Of a stretch of 64,000 nt of DNA, positions 43,402 to 57,500 are shown in pieces (position 1 is the first letter of the stretch; every line of letters starts with the position of its first letter). A program made the position numbers and the translations under genes. Origin of the DNA: Bactericera cockerelli (Eukaryota > Arthropoda > Insecta > Hemiptera > Triozidae); the NCBI GenBank assembly GCA_024516035.1, contig CM044959.1, positions 37,832,369 through 37,896,368 of the forward strand. Direction: 5' to 3'. The notes under the pieces were generated by a model. That model was not told where the DNA came from and searched no databases. It saw nothing but the letters and a program-made list of their open reading frames with translations.

Positions 43402-45719
43402 ATGAGTACTACCAGAGTATTGGCTTCAGCTACTGTGAGAGCAGTGAAGAAGAAATTGACTCCTTCCAGAGCAGCACTTACACTTGTAAGTATTTTCTTG
43501 TTATTTTGAATATGAGCCTCCTGGCATTGTTGTCAAGTGTGATGTAATCTTTCTTGAAAAAACAAATTTGATCAACCAGTCAGGTACATGGATCTAGAGT
43601 TTGAAATGTAAACCTTGATCCAAGATGAATCCTTGACAAACTATAATTTTTTTAATTTATTATGCATAACATAAAAAAAAAATAGTCATTAAAAAGACAT
43701 GTTATTTTTAGTAGGTACAGTAGAAAGATATATTGGCTATAAGGAACAAGTTCACTATATACGATATGTATTGCTTATAGAGAACAATGTACCTTGGAAG
43801 AAAACTTTGTAAGGTATGAAAAATGTACACTTATTGACAAAGTTCTGCAGAACTAAACATGTTTTCTGTTTCACTCAAACAGCATCAAAATAAATTTTGT
43901 ACATTATGACTGATAGGAAGTAGCCACGGGACTTGAAAATTTGTTTGCTAAAGCTGATATTGTTCCTTATAGCCGATGTTCGTTATAAATGATACCATTG
44001 TTAATTTTCCATAAGACCCCAAGGAACCAGAGATTTTGTTTGCTATTTGTTTGTTATAAACGGTGTCATTATAGACAATTTCTACTGTATATTTATGCTA
44101 ATGAAAAGTAGTAATACCCTTTATTTTCACTGGATATTAATTTTGTAGCTACCCACTAAATGCTAGTACCTGATCCCTACCTTTTCAATAAAAAATGGTC
44201 TTTATTATTTTTTTTCAGACCCCATCTGCAGTATCAAAGATAAAAGAAATACTGTCAACAAATACAGAATATGTAAGTTTTTCATATCAATGTAGTAATG
44301 TCCAAAATTTATAATTACATGAGCATTGTTATTATCATGTGACCTTGCAGGTGTGCAATTGAAAGTTTACATATGAAATAAATGTTCATGTTAAATTACA
44401 AGAGCACCTGATAACATTTAACATCCTATGGAAAGATTATATGTTGAATGCCTCAGAACTCAGGACATTTAAAAATATATATTAGATTCCAAGCTTTTTT
44501 TGCAATATTTATTAATAGAACTCACTTGAGTTATTAGAAGCAATTTTTCAAAGAATATTTCATAAATATGACCAAAGATTTGTGAATTGTCTTGACTATT
44601 TTTTCTCAAACAGTGATTTCATCATTAAAAACTAGTTACCTACTACTTATCAACATTTTAACTGGTGGCAGATTTAGTCTACCATGTGAATGTGATATCA
44701 ACAAAAATTGTTCAACCAGATATGCAATTTATTATACAGAGGAGCAAATAACTTAAAAAATCAGTATCACAACAAATATAAAACATACATGGGTACATAT
44801 TTCAAAAATTAATAAATAAATAAACAATACATCACACCTTGCTCTTATTTGGCTGATTTAGCCATAATAATTTTCATGAGGTGGCCATTCTGATTCTTAT
44901 TAATTTTGTTAAATTTAGGAAATGCCAAAGATTAGTATTACTAACTTTACTTTATTACTTGGTCTTGTAAAAGTCACAAAAGTTTTTTTGCCATTGGCTG
45001 ACACTTCATTTGACGTAAAATTTTAACTTTGCCTTGACTTAACATATTTCAGATACAGCAACATATTTCAGATACAGCAATCTGTCAGTCAGTGTTAGCA
45101 CAATTATAAATCAAGATTACATTACAATGTCAATATTTTTTTAAATAATCTTATGATTGGTGAGGTTAATTTTGAGATACCATCAATTTGTTTCATTTAC
45201 AGATGGGTCTCAAAGTGGGTGTTCAACAGAGAGGTTGCAATGGACTGAGCTACACTCTGAATTATGCTAAAGAAAAGGAGAGAATGGACGAAGAAGTTAT
45301 TCAAGATGGTAAGATTTATTATTGTAAGATTCATTCTAAAATTTAATGATTTTACTTAGATCGGTAATTCTTGAATTGCCTCCAGATTTTCATACAACAA
45401 TATTCATTTTATTCTAAACCAATGTTTTACCATTAGGTGAATGCAGTGCATAAAAATATTAGGGTGTATATTTATGAATATTATACTTATGTCACAAAGC
45501 CCTATGTGTATACTCACTTTTTCATTGATCTCTGTCCACATTAGTACAAACAAAAAACTGCAACTAGAGGCATACCTATTATGACAGATTTTATGGCAAC
45601 AAATTGAATGTGTGTCTCAAAAAGCAATTAAATTTTGGAAACCATTTTCCTTTGGCATAATTTTCAATGGTGTTTAAAATACTTAGCTTCAATTTTCAAA
45701 ATAAGGCTCCTAATCATTT

Positions 45720-45756
<37 letters not shown>

Positions 45757-46218
45757 AGCTATGTATTCTAAAATCCCCTCAGATAATTATTTTCAAGTAA
45801 AACTAATTTCCAATTCTCATTTCCTCATTTCCAATCATCTCACACTAGATAAAGTGGATTAATGGATTTTTTGAGGTTATTAGTTTTACAAACTAATTTT
45901 CTGTCAAAGGTGAAAGCACAGAACATGAGTCCTTGACATGAAAAAGGGAAATGAAAGTTTTACTAAATAGTTTCTATAGCATTATTATTATATCTGTTAT
46001 CCCTACTTTATATGGTATCTTTTGGTCTTGTATCAGTTTCTACAGTGTTGATATTTGTTTCCAATCCAGGTGTCCGTATATTCATTGACCGGAAAGCACA
46101 GCTCACTCTGCTGGGAACCGAGATGGATTATGTGGAGAGTAAGTTATCATCTGAGTTTGTTTTCAACAATCCCAACATTAAAGGCACTTGTGGGTGTGGA
46201 GAAAGCTTCTCAGTTTAG
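43402..46218 (+). CDS. ISCA1: Iron-sulfur cluster assembly protein ISCA1 (A-type carrier)
   Basis: Four exons: 43402-43485, 44219-44272, 45203-45308, 46070-46218 (stop TAG); 393 bases, 130 aa against 129 in human, phases 0,0,1. The sequence has the short basic N-terminus of a mitochondrial presequence (MSTTRVLASATVRAVKKK), then RAALTLTPSAVSKIKEIL. The cluster-binding cysteines are present in RGCNGLSYTL and in the terminal CGCGESF; VRIFIDRKAQLTLLGTEMDY and SSEFVFNNPN are near-invariant. In the family ISCA1 works with ISCA2 and IBA57 in mitochondria to mature [4Fe-4S] proteins. The same protein has been proposed as a magnetoreceptor partner (MagR), which is disputed. A plausible poly(A) signal (AATAAA) lies near 46339. 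Confidence 0.97.
43719..44092. repeat. Tigger/pogo-like MITE in ISCA1 intron 1
   Basis: Ends TACAGTAGAAAGATATATTGG and TATAGACAATTTCTACTGTA form inverted repeats with TA at both borders. The interior has repeated 'TATAAGGAACAAG / TATAGAGAACAATG / TATAGCCGATGTTCG' blocks, as in non-autonomous pogo elements. Confidence 0.65.
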
Positions 46219-47839
46219 ATGTACATTATTGTACAGTGAGCATGATCTAAGGAACCAAGGAGAAGAGCACAGCACATGGATGACAAATTTGAGCTGGACA
46301 GAGGTAATCATCAGTCTAATAATTAAGTTATGTCTAAAAAAATAAAAGGACAATGAAAATTAAATAAATCATAGGACTCATCATTAGAATAAACAAGGTA
46401 ATCATTTTATTTATACTGGCTGATTACAATCTGAGAAGTTTCATCAGCTCACAACTTTGAGTTATTGTGACCTTCTTATAAATAACACATAATTGTGTGA
46501 TAACACCTATCATATCTTTGTAGTTGTATTTCTTAGGCCAGTAGCATAATCAATCAGAGTTAATTGTCTCTTAAATGTTCATTGACTGATTAAGCTTCTT
46601 TTTCTACTTGGTCAATAAATTTTGAATTTTTTTTTACCAAGTTGATAAAATATGAATCAATACTTTAATGTTGGTCAGGCTATAATAGCTATCAATGGAT
46701 ATTTTTCATGTTATTATGATGTACTAGCAATCAGTTTCTTATGGTTATTTACTAAATGACCATTTAAATAAAATAAAATACAGAGATCTTCATGTCATGT
46801 TTTGCCCTGTCACAACCACTGGCTTATGTTGTTCATTGAGTTACATGTGAGACAGGTAAAACGAGTTATCTTGTTAGTTGCTTGCATTCCCATGTTCCTA
46901 TCCAAATGTTTTATTTTGTCCTTTGAAACACTTATTATTTGTTGACTGTCTCAACTACTGCTCTAATTGTGATCTATGTGTTCTTTGATCATATCTATAT
47001 TCTTCATTCGACTTTTTCTTCTCCTTTCATCTACCTCTCTCTTTAATTTAGGATAGTTATTGTCTTTTTCTATGATATCCTACCTCTTTACTTAGGTAAC
47101 TATATTATTAGTTTGTGGAGATCTCATTTCCAAGTAGCTAGTTACTTAAATTTTCACTTTAATTATTTCTATTTTAGTATACACAAAAAATAATAGCTGA
47201 ATACTACTGGTACATGCTTCAAATTATTGCTTGCACCATATTTATGCACTCATAAGTTTAAAATATTTATAATTTACATATGTAGCTCCCAGCAGAATAG
47301 ACTGTGTGTGTAAGCCAAAACCAGAAGTTTGGATGATCAAAAACCTGGCCAGTGGGTAAAAAATTCAGTGAGTTTTTCATTAAAATTTGGATAACTGCTT
47401 ATAAAATATTTCCAGCTTGTCCTGACCCACAGTATTTTTTTTTTTTTCATTTTAAAATTTGATGTGGGATATACCATAGTGAATTATATCTATTAATGAC
47501 TTTTGTCATTTTCCTGTTTCAAACATTTTAAACAGTTGAATTGAATATCTAGAGAAGGTTGGTTAGGGTGTTTAGTTTAAATTAGCCACCAGTCTGTAGT
47601 TCTTGATTCTTTCCCAGGATACCACACAAAAAAAAATGATATGCTTCTGATTAGGCCAAGTCCTGAAATCCTAAAGTCAGCAAATTATTATTTCTATTTG
47701 ATTAGTTTCTCTTGTATTTTATCAGATCAGTATTTATAAAGAATACTTCTTGTATTCCTTAAAAAGTTCTTTTGCAATTCAATCAGGGACATAATTTAGT
47801 AGTACAGAATGGACAATCTTTTTATTAGCTTTTATACAG

Positions 47840-48522
47840 GGTGTTCCAAGACTAGATGCAAATACTTTAAGGGTAGGTTCAGCGGCCCATGAAGCATCAT
47901 ATAAGCTGAAGTTGGACATTTTGCTTTGTTAAAGAGTTATGACCAATTTCCTGTTTTTCCCACAGGTCAAGAGGTCGCTTGGATTGTAGTACGTTTTTTG
48001 ATTGAATCATGGCCATTAGATCATGTGTGAGTATTTGTAAGGCAAGTTAAGAATATTTACTTGCAAGTACTGTTGGTTTCATCTAAAAATTCATCTGGCC
48101 ATGATTTCTTTAAAAAAAAACGTGCATCGATCCAAGTGACTTCTTAACCTGTGGGGAAAACAGGGATTTGGGCATAACTCTTTAATGAAGCAAAGTGCCC
48201 CACGGTAACTTAACGCAGACCCCATAAAAAAAATTGAAGATTTTTCTTTCTTCATTTTTTTTTAGATATTTGGAGTCAGATTTGCTTCTTGATACCAAAT
48301 ATATAAAGACTGTAGCTCCAAGATGAGCTTCCGGCAGGAGGAGGCGTCCTTTTAAAAGGACAGTGGGAAAACAGTTTCTCCAACAGAAAAAAACGAGGAG
48401 GGTTTTCTAAGCCCTCTCAGGTGTCCTTTAAAAGGACAGTGGGATAATCTGGGTTGCTCCTATGATAATTCATGGGGCGCTGAACCTACCCTTAAAATAT
48501 TTGCATCTAGTCATGGTACACT
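47840..48522. mobile_element. Fold-back DNA element with internal insertion
   Basis: Left end (GTGTTCCAAGACTAGATGCA then AATACTTTAAGGGTAGGTTC) is the inverted match of the right end (GAACCTACCCTTAAAATATT then TGCATCTAGTCATGGTACAC). Inverted similarity continues inward on the left to 'GGTCAAGAGGTCGCTTGGAT' and on the right from 'ATCCAAGTGACTTCTTAACC'. The right half is interrupted (about 48215-48460) by unrelated sequence with two TCCTTT(T)AAAAGGACAGTGGG blocks. Confidence 0.75.
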
Positions 48523-48539
48523 TAGTATAAACCTCCAAT

Positions 48540-48730
48540 ATCTATCTTAAGGAGTTGGGTGGAAGAGATTGCCACAGGCAATAACCCCGCCCTTTAGGTA
48601 GGACATTATTGTTATTTTCTTTTTTTACTTATTTATTTTGTCATTTGTTGTTTGTTTGTTTTTTTTTTCTTTTTCTTTTCTTAATTTTATATTGTTACCT
48701 GTACTTTGTCCTCCTAATAAAGCTTAAAAA
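48540..48730 (+). repeat. Interspersed repeat family E (sense copy)
   Basis: Reads GGTGGAAGAGATTGCCACAGG, CCCCGCCCTTTAGGTAGGAC, a T-rich body, and ends CTCCTAATAAAGCTT, so its RNA-like sense end has a polyadenylation signal. Confidence 0.6.
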
Positions 48731-48940
48731 AAGTAGTAATTAATTGCTTAGTTTATCAAAATAGCATAACTTCCTATACTTACTTATTTAAAAATCACAA
48801 AATACCAATGTTTGCCCACCCTCATAGGAAATTTTCTTTAACTGACAAGCATCATTTCTCATCCTTAAATTAATGAATTCATAGTATTTATAGATATAGT
48901 TGTATACGGTGCTCTAGTTTTATGTTTGGAATCATTAAGC

Positions 48941-48973
<33 letters not shown>

Positions 48974-50865
48974 GAACAAAAAGCCTGAACGAGACCAAAC
49001 GGTCAGCTCTGGTCAACCAAAATTTGAAGATTAAAAAAGTGATTTTTGGGACTCTGGTTTATTTACATTAGGGAGCGCGGTAGCGTGCTCCGACCCGCCA
49101 AGTCAATCAAAATAGTTCGCGCGTTACCAAGTAATATTATACGCCATAGCACAAGTAGCACATTTCGTGTATTAAAGATATCAGTGTGTGTTTATATTTT
49201 GTATTTCATAAAATAATATTTTGATTTTTATCCACTTCTTCTTCCCGAACCATGACCGGTCCACTCCGGTCAGGATTTTTCGGTCTGGTCAAATAAAAAA
49301 AAGTGAATTTTAGTGACCAGGTCAGCTCCGGTTTGCTTCGTTCAGATAAAAAAACCCCCCTTATAATGATAAGCTCTCTATACTTAATTTTATATTTCCT
49401 TTGAGACTTGTAATCTAATATGCCATCTAGATTCAATACTCTATACTGTATTTTTCACAAAAAACTTGAAAATTAACCAACTGTGAAAAATTTGTTGATT
49501 CTTGAGTAAGTTTGCAGATATGTTATAACTTATAACTCATATTCAATAAGTCTTCTTATTTATGAAGAGAATATTTATTTATTAACTTATAGATAAAATA
49601 TTCTGTTGATAAATATGGCTTTTAATCATGAAGTGTAACAAAATGAAAAGATTTATGTATTAGGTAAAAAAGTAGATTTTATACAAATTTGAATAAAAAA
49701 ATGAGTACATTATTATAATTATTCTAAAACAAAATAAACTATCTTCATTTAGAGTTTACATGTTTTTTTTATAAACTCAACATCAGAATTAACTGAACAA
49801 TTCCTGTTTTTCCATTTGACTCCTTGTATTTCTGTACAGGTTAAATTTGACGTAACTATTTTTTTGGTACATAGTTTAAAATTTCAAGTTATTTTTATTT
49901 TGATAGAAAACGAGAAGAATGGAGATTTATACTGAAGAGAAGAAACATGTTTAACTTTTCCAGTCATCAAGTTTAATTCAAAACTTGAAGTATGAAGTTC
50001 AACATCCATACTGTTGGTTTTTTGTCAGAATAAAAACTTAATAAGTTAAACATGTTTAATACTTTGAAAATCTTAACTACAAAAAAATTCAAGTCAAATT
50101 TATTCTGTATGAAAAAACATTGAGTCAAATGGAAAAAAGGAAGTGTTTAATTCTGCCTCTGAGTGTACGAGTGCACTGAATGCCTCGTGTATATAAAAAA
50201 AAACCTACCTCACTTTTTGTTTCACAAAAATTCTCAAAAAATTCTAAAGCAACCTAATAAAAATAAATACTAAATAAATTAGCATTGAAAATTCATACGT
50301 AAGTTATTGAACTCTTCTTTTATTTATTGAGCACTGAATTTTATTTTCTTTGAAACTTTTTATCTGATAAGTCAAGTCAGTCAAAAATGACCATAAGTTG
50401 CTGTTATGTGAACTGCACTTAAATCATAAACATAACTCAATACATAAAAATACTTTCATTTCTTTACATATATTATATTATTGGAATTCACAAAAATAAC
50501 ATTGGTTTACTTGCATGAAAATTGGTATTATACTACTTGAAAACATGAATCATTACTCTAACCTTTAGATGTATTGAGATAAATACAGAATGCCCTAGTT
50601 TGTTTTAGTTCATGATTATCAAAATAGCTGTGATATTGTTAGATAAGCTTTGTTAATGTTACCATAAATGTTTTTTGTTTTGTTATTGTTTAATAAATGC
50701 AATTAAATTTCATTTTTACAATGATATGACATTTTGCTTTATTATTTGTCGAACATCAATGTAAACTCACTAAAAACACGCCAGTCATGTGTTAAGCTAC
50801 TGCAATCAGCCAAAGACCAGAAAGATTTTTTTGATTTTTTTTTTTTTTTTCAGATTTTTTTGTTG

Positions 50866-51060
50866 ACGTAACAGTCCGATAGATCAGTGGTCAAGGCGTC
50901 GGTTTGGTCATCCAGAGGTCGCGGGTTCAAAACCCAGTTGGGATATGACAACTTATCCTCTCATTAGGGCTTTTGAGCACACATGTAATATGTAATTTGT
51001 TTTGGGCCCCAGTTGGAATATTAGTCCCAGTCGTGCGGTATAAATAAAAAGATTATAACA
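50866..51060 (+). repeat. tRNA-derived SINE, family C (best copy)
   Basis: Head ATAGATCAGTGGTCAAGGCG (A box) and GCGGGTTCAAAACCCAG (B box), spaced as in a tRNA, followed by a unique tail ending GTATAAATAAAAAG. The cloverleaf is not closed, so it is not a tRNA gene. Confidence 0.75.
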
Positions 51061-51586
51061 GCACTGGTTAATCCTCAGAGTCCACATTGTAGCCAGGCTG
51101 AAATGGCTCTGAAACAGAAATACCATTCTACTATTATTAATAGTTCTCTTTCTCTACATGAGATAAAGTGATAGTATATTATTTAGGGAAAAGTAAGTTG
51201 TAGTTATGTCTCTCTTCTTTTCCCTCGTCTAGTCCTCCGTGGGCAAATAAAAACGCCCGTCGATGAACAGGGCTGGTATTGGATATTAACTATATTACTG
51301 GTAGCATTATGTATGCATAGAGCAATGGGTTAATTTAACGGCTTGCATCATATCCATTTTATGAGGAAAAGCCCCATTACCCCTATGGGGGGAAAGCCTA
51401 ATAAGAGTACCTAAGAAAATTTGAGAGGTAATGTCCGTGTTTCATCTTATATTCAAGTCATGAAATTCGAGGGAAACATTTTTCACAACAATATTCCTTT
51501 GGGTTTAACATATTGTTATTTTCGTCTATGTAGGCCGCCCGCAAAAGCTAGGCAACAGAATTGGGTTAGAATATTTACTTTATAAA

Positions 51587-54500
51587 TCATACTGAAATAC
51601 CTTGGGTTTGAATGTTAGGCGAGGGCAGAAGGTGATACCTCTGCAGATACTGGAGGGAGGCAAATGAAAGGTTTGTGTTGCAGACAGCCGTCAATGGGGA
51701 TCGTTTAGCAGCTTCTGAAATGGAAGGTAATTAAAAGTGAAATAATTAGAAATAAAACTGGAATTTTTAACTAGTCAATATGGTGGGTTAAAATACAGTT
51801 CCCCATAAAGAGTGAGATTATGCAACATCCAAAATTCTGAAGACTTGGATGACTGTGGCAGCCCATGTTCTATAAAATTCTGGTCACAGAAGCTTGATCA
51901 ACAAGGGGGTGGTGGTTCAGGTTGGATGAGTATCAAAATATGTTTTGCCTCTTTCAGTGGGTATCGAGATTAACTTTAGTTTCCAATTTCTTATTAATAT
52001 AGATGAAACTAAAATTTCATAACTCACACCTGGAATTTGAATGAAAATAAAAGGTAAATTTCTAATGCTTTTAGCAACAAAAAAATCTAATCAAAATCAC
52101 AAAAAAAGAAAAAAAATGTGCGAAATTTGAGAAAACAAATTGTGAAAATTCTGAAATAAAATTCAAATACAAATAATAGTAAACTATAAATCATAGTATA
52201 AGCAGCCTACAAAGCTCCATGAGCAAAAAAAAACACCACTCAAGCTTCATATTTAATAGGTTTGTTTACCTTCCACCACATATTGTTTTCTCATCACCTC
52301 ACAGGTTCTTCTCATCGGTTGTAGTGCTTACTGTGTTTTGGTTTACACTTACCCCCTGTATAGTGGTTGTGTTGAGGATTCAGCTTGGTCTTGCTCTTGT
52401 TAAAAGTTACTCTGTGGAATAAGAACAATAACTAATAAAAAAATCACAATTTTAGATGTTAGTGCACAAAGATAGGCCTTTCCTTTTCTGATATCTTGTA
52501 ATTTTACTCTCGTTCTTAATTCCGCCAATGGTCGCTGCTCACATTACAGCACAAACTCATTTTTCCTCATGAAATATGACTGGACCCCGAAACATCCAAA
52601 GTACAGAGCCGAAAAATTCTGACAGCTGGGATTTGAAGGCTACTGTCTGCAAGACACGCTACCTACTTGGCCATGATGACTAATATACATAATATGTTTA
52701 CTACTAACTATTATTAATATGAAATTGTATAGTTCTCTCAGAAAAAAAAAGTAAAACAAAAAATTCAAACTCTTCTAATGCTGGTTATAACCATATACCC
52801 AGCCCATTCAAGTCAGGCTGGGTGAGGTTAATTTGAGTAGCTGGTTTGTGAGTATCCAGTAAATTGAGGGTAAAACCCTTGTTGTGATATGACGACGCTG
52901 GTGAAAGCAACATAAAAAATCCAAGTGTTTTACCTTGAAATTATTTAGAAACTTTTTTTATTTTAAAATGTAAACATGAGTTAAAGAACCAAAAAAACTT
53001 ATTTTATTAGTGTTAATCACTTTCGTGACATCACATTTACCCAAACTCACTTTACTAAATTTATGCTTGTCCAGGGACTTGAACCACTAACCTCTAGGTT
53101 ACAAGTCCACGCTTATCAATCAAGCTACTGAGGTCAGTATTGTAAAGAACCAATATTGTATGTACATTTAAATAGAAAGTGAAGGTTTACTTCTTTTTAT
53201 ACTCTCTCAATCAGCCTCAGTAGCTTGATCAATTAGGGGATGGTGGTTTATGTTTCAAGTACGGCACAAATTAGGAAGTTAAGTTCGAGGGATTTTACAG
53301 TGACACAACACACAAATGTAACTTTTCTTTCACTCTCAAGCATTTCTTTGATATTTCAACAAACTTCATTTTTTCTCTAATTTTTTTGTCCTTGATTCTA
53401 TTAAATTTACTTCCTTACTATGAAAACTAAAGATTATATTATGTCTCTTTAAGATAATAAATAGTCCTCTCACCGTTTACTATTTGGCGAGTGTGAATCA
53501 TCCACAAAGCTGATTCCCATCTTCTTGAACTGGTCCATGGTTGCCATGCGGACCTGAACTGTGCGGTATTGCTCATCCTGTGTGTCTCCGGTTTGCTCTT
53601 CATCCTGCAGCAGTTTATGTACTTTACCCTGGGGATAAGATACTCAAATTAATATGAATAGCAGGGAATGATACTCTCATTTCGTGTGTCTTCAGCTTGT
53701 TGAACAAGCCTTGTATTTTAAATTCAAAGACGAGTGTTTCACAACAATTTTTATTCTGCGGCCGTGAAACAGCAGCTACTGTAGATGCTTGTGGTCTTTG
53801 TTGTAGCTTGTCCATACCATAGTATGCGAGTATGCCTCCCCTCTGATGGGCGAGAAGGGAATCAATACTTCCCATTTAGGTTTTGGGTGAATAAGAGGAC
53901 ACCATAAGATGTCCCTTACAAACAAACAAGTGTAACCAATTATTGCAAGATTCAACTATGCTACTGATAAGGTGTAGGTACTTCAATAAACTATGTAGAC
54001 TATATGTTTTTAAGAAAACCTTTATTTTCAATGAGAACTTACAACAACATTATTGTAAAAAGTGGGCCAGGGTGCACCTTCCTCAGTCTCATCTTCTTCA
54101 TTTGATTCCTCAGACACATCTCTAAAATAATAAAGAAAATCGTTATTTTCTTAAAAGATTTTTTTAACATTAAGAATTTGGAAGGTAGGTAGTGAATGAA
54201 TACAAAATGTTAGTAGAAAGCAGACGCGGTTGGTAAGAAAATGATTAGGGGGTGCTGCCTCATAAACCGTTCTAAAATGGCATTTATAGAGTAGTTATTT
54301 CAGTATCTAAAGAGTTTGAGTTTGTTTACCATGTCAATCAAAATAATTACAAATTATTATTCTAGAAATGTCTACTAATTTTCACTGTGTACGAGCTAGA
54401 ACGAAAATTGTCTCCATTTCTTTTGTGTCTGGGGCTGCTGCAGTTCCACAGCTCTTTAGCACCAACCGCGTCTAGTAGAAAGCATGCTGTGTTAATTAAA

Positions 54501-57500
54501 AATACAGTTGAATTACATTCATAATTTTTTTATACAAATTTTCTTTTATTACATTTCAATTTTTAGTAAAATTTTAGTTTTAAGTGCCTACTTGTTTAAT
54601 TAACTAATTAAAGCTGTTGAAGATTTTTTCAATACCTATTTTCTTGATCACTATCCTGGAACTCACTGGAGCTGCTCTGGTACTCCCCCATATCAATGTG
54701 TACAGAAGCCTCAGGTGAAGGGATGTGCTCATTGATTACTGGTAACTCTCGTGCATTGAGTGTGAGTGAGTGTTCATCATTCATTTGTGTGTTATTAGCT
54801 CTGGAAACAGGAGTCAAGTGATATTTACTCAATTTGCTCTTGAAAAATATATTACAATGTGAAAGTAGAGTTTCTTTGGTTCTTCCTGATAGTTAAAAAA
54901 ACCAGTCAATCATATTTTCAACAGTATTAAGTATCTGCAATAGAAATATGGGAACACATATTTCTAGTTGTAAGGTAATCTCAGCAAAATTTGTGACAAT
55001 AGTAAAATGGGAGTTAAATTTTTTGACAAGAAGTGTACCCTATGTACATCAGAAAATATGAGCAATATGGCAACACAGAAATTTCCTTACATGTTATTAC
55101 TAGGGTAGATAAGAAACCTATTTTTCTAACTGTACAAATCACAAATAGACAGATTAGTTTCATGGGATAAAAAATGTATTTAATCAGCTTTTTGTCAATG
55201 GCTTCTAGATTTTTATCTACTAAAAATATTTGCATAAATCTTGTAAAATATTGTTGAAATGGTCAGTGCTTATTTGACCATGGACAAAGAGAGACTCAAG
55301 TCTGGATTGGTTGAGGGACATTCTGAGTGTAATATGTAGTGTTAAATACTCCACTCTTGTAAGAAATGCAAATAAATAAAACTAACTCACCTGTAGTTGC
55401 CTCCACCACTATTCTTAACATGGGGTTGAATTTTAGGCTTCATTGTCTTTTTCACCTGAGAGTCACTTTGCTTTTGATCTAATTTGCTTCTACCCTTCTC
55501 CTTTTTCTGCTTCTCTCTCTGATTGTTTGGAGCAGTCTTGCTCCCCTGGTAGATTGGTTGCTGGTAGTAGAGTATTGGTTGAGGCACAGCTCTTGCCATG
55601 GCTGGGTTTGTAACCAGGGTCTCTACTTGATCTGGGTGTCTTTGAATTTTTTTGTTAGATTTTTTAGAAATTATTTGTTTACTATATCCTGGAGGACACT
55701 CCCATTCTTGGGCAACATTTGCATTGTATTTTATAAGATCTGTTTGTTGCTCAAGATGTCTGACAGTTCCTCTACGGTCAGTTTTTGTGGCTGAATTTTT
55801 CTGTTTTGCTTTGGTCAAGACTTCTTTTGGTTGAGATTTGATGGATGGCTGCTTTTGGCTGTCACAGGCACACTTGCATTGAATTCTTGTCTTGTGTTTT
55901 GAATTCACTTGGACAGCATCTTCACTACTGCTTGTCTCATCTTCATCATCCTCTACTTGAATTTGGTTTTGTGTTCTGACCTTAGCTTCACCATGTGTTT
56001 TGTTGGTCATTTTACTATTGATAATATCTATTAACTTCTTTTCAAGTCTTTCCAGATGACTTTCTACTTCATCATTCACAGAAGTCTTTATTTCATGACT
56101 TGGCAACTGGTTTCCAAGATTATTGTCATTATGTGCACTTAAAATGGTCTCTTGGAGTTTGTCAAAGTTCTTTTTCAAATACTCAAATTGTTCTAGTTGA
56201 GTATCTTCCAGAGATTTCACATGTTTGGATAGATTGTTTAAGGTTTTATTTTGAAGAGTTAGAGTATAAATTTGTTCATTTAGGAATTCAATATGCTTGG
56301 TTTGGAACTCAACTATCTTGCACAGTTCATTAACACCATTGGTGCCATCTGATGATTTCTTTTGGTAGGTCATTGCATCATTGTATCTTGCAACTGGATC
56401 TGAGATATCTGGCATCATGGGAGGAGCAGTTCTCCAGTTGGATTTTCCCAAAATTCTTTGACTTTGAACATAATCCTCTTCAATTCTATATGCATTATTT
56501 CTGTTTGCATAGTCAACATTAGGACTCAGGTGTTCCTGTCTATATTTTAAATATTCCATTCTATGGTCCGGAGAGCTCTGTTCAAATGGGACTTTATTTA
56601 TCATTTCAACTTGATGTTGGTCATGGATGGGTCTGTAAGGTGGTTTTTCAGAACCTCTTCTGGGTTCATTAACTGGATTTCTGTACTCTGGAGAGCCATG
56701 ATGAACATTTTCTCTTTGAGTGTCTTGTCCACCATCTTTCACAAACATGTGTTGGTTTTTATATTTCCAAACACTGTATGATTCAACAGGTTCAATCAAG
56801 TGGTTGTCTGAGTTTACACATCTGAAATTTTCCTCACCATTTTTTCTTTCCATGTCAGTTTCATCTGATGAACTTTTAATACTGTCTTCTTTATTAGTTT
56901 TCAAACTTTTATTTAGGGTTGATGGTTTTGATTTATTTTTGTTGGGAGTCAAATACTGTTTGGAATTTTTGAGTAATAATATTTCATGGATGTTGTAGTC
57001 AGTAGGATCAGAAACAACTGGACTACCACCTCCTCTTTCTTTTGCAGACTCACTGTTTAATTTAGAAGAGCTCTTATTTGCTTTCTCCAGTATGTTCTTG
57101 TTAATGTCATTGGGTCTGTTGAACTGAAATCCACCTTCAAACATGAGAGAGACTTCAGGAACTTCAGGTCTGAGAGTGTTTTCCTGTGAACATAAAATTG
57201 AAATTGTGCTTACATTAGCCCTCCTCAATAGATAAAATTATGTTGAATAAAGAAACACTTTGTTGAGGTTGAACATATTTTTAATAATCTAAAATGCAAA
57301 TCAAAATTTTAAACTGGAATCAACCCATGACATGGCTTAACATGTGAATTTTTATTAACATAATAAAAAGGGGCCAGTGTTGATGGCACATTAAATGCAC
57401 CGGTTCTTGTCACATCACAAAAGTTGAGCAATGTGCAGCAAGGAGAAGACTTTGTGATGCTGGCACTCCAGCCCAACCAAGCTGGGTGAGGTCAATGTGA

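Larger units (their letters stand above)
46219..51586. other. ISCA1 / STIL convergent intergenic region, no gene seen
   Basis: ISCA1 3' UTR at the left and STIL 3' UTR (minus) at the right. Between them is AT-rich DNA, a fold-back element (47840-48522), repeat E (48540-48730), a T run (48942-48969) and SINE C (50866-51060). Short open frames show no family features. Confidence 0.6.

Noticed and set aside
50866..50960. tRNA gene candidate
   Set aside because: A and B boxes are present but acceptor and anticodon stems do not close, and the same sequence recurs with a common tail, so it is a SINE head. The same applies to the other tRNA-like heads in the window.
51683..51726. Plus-strand mini-exon (after TGTTGCAG, before GTAATT)
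   Set aside because: It is the reverse of the STIL last exon, which has matching phase and clear STAN-type homology on the minus strand.
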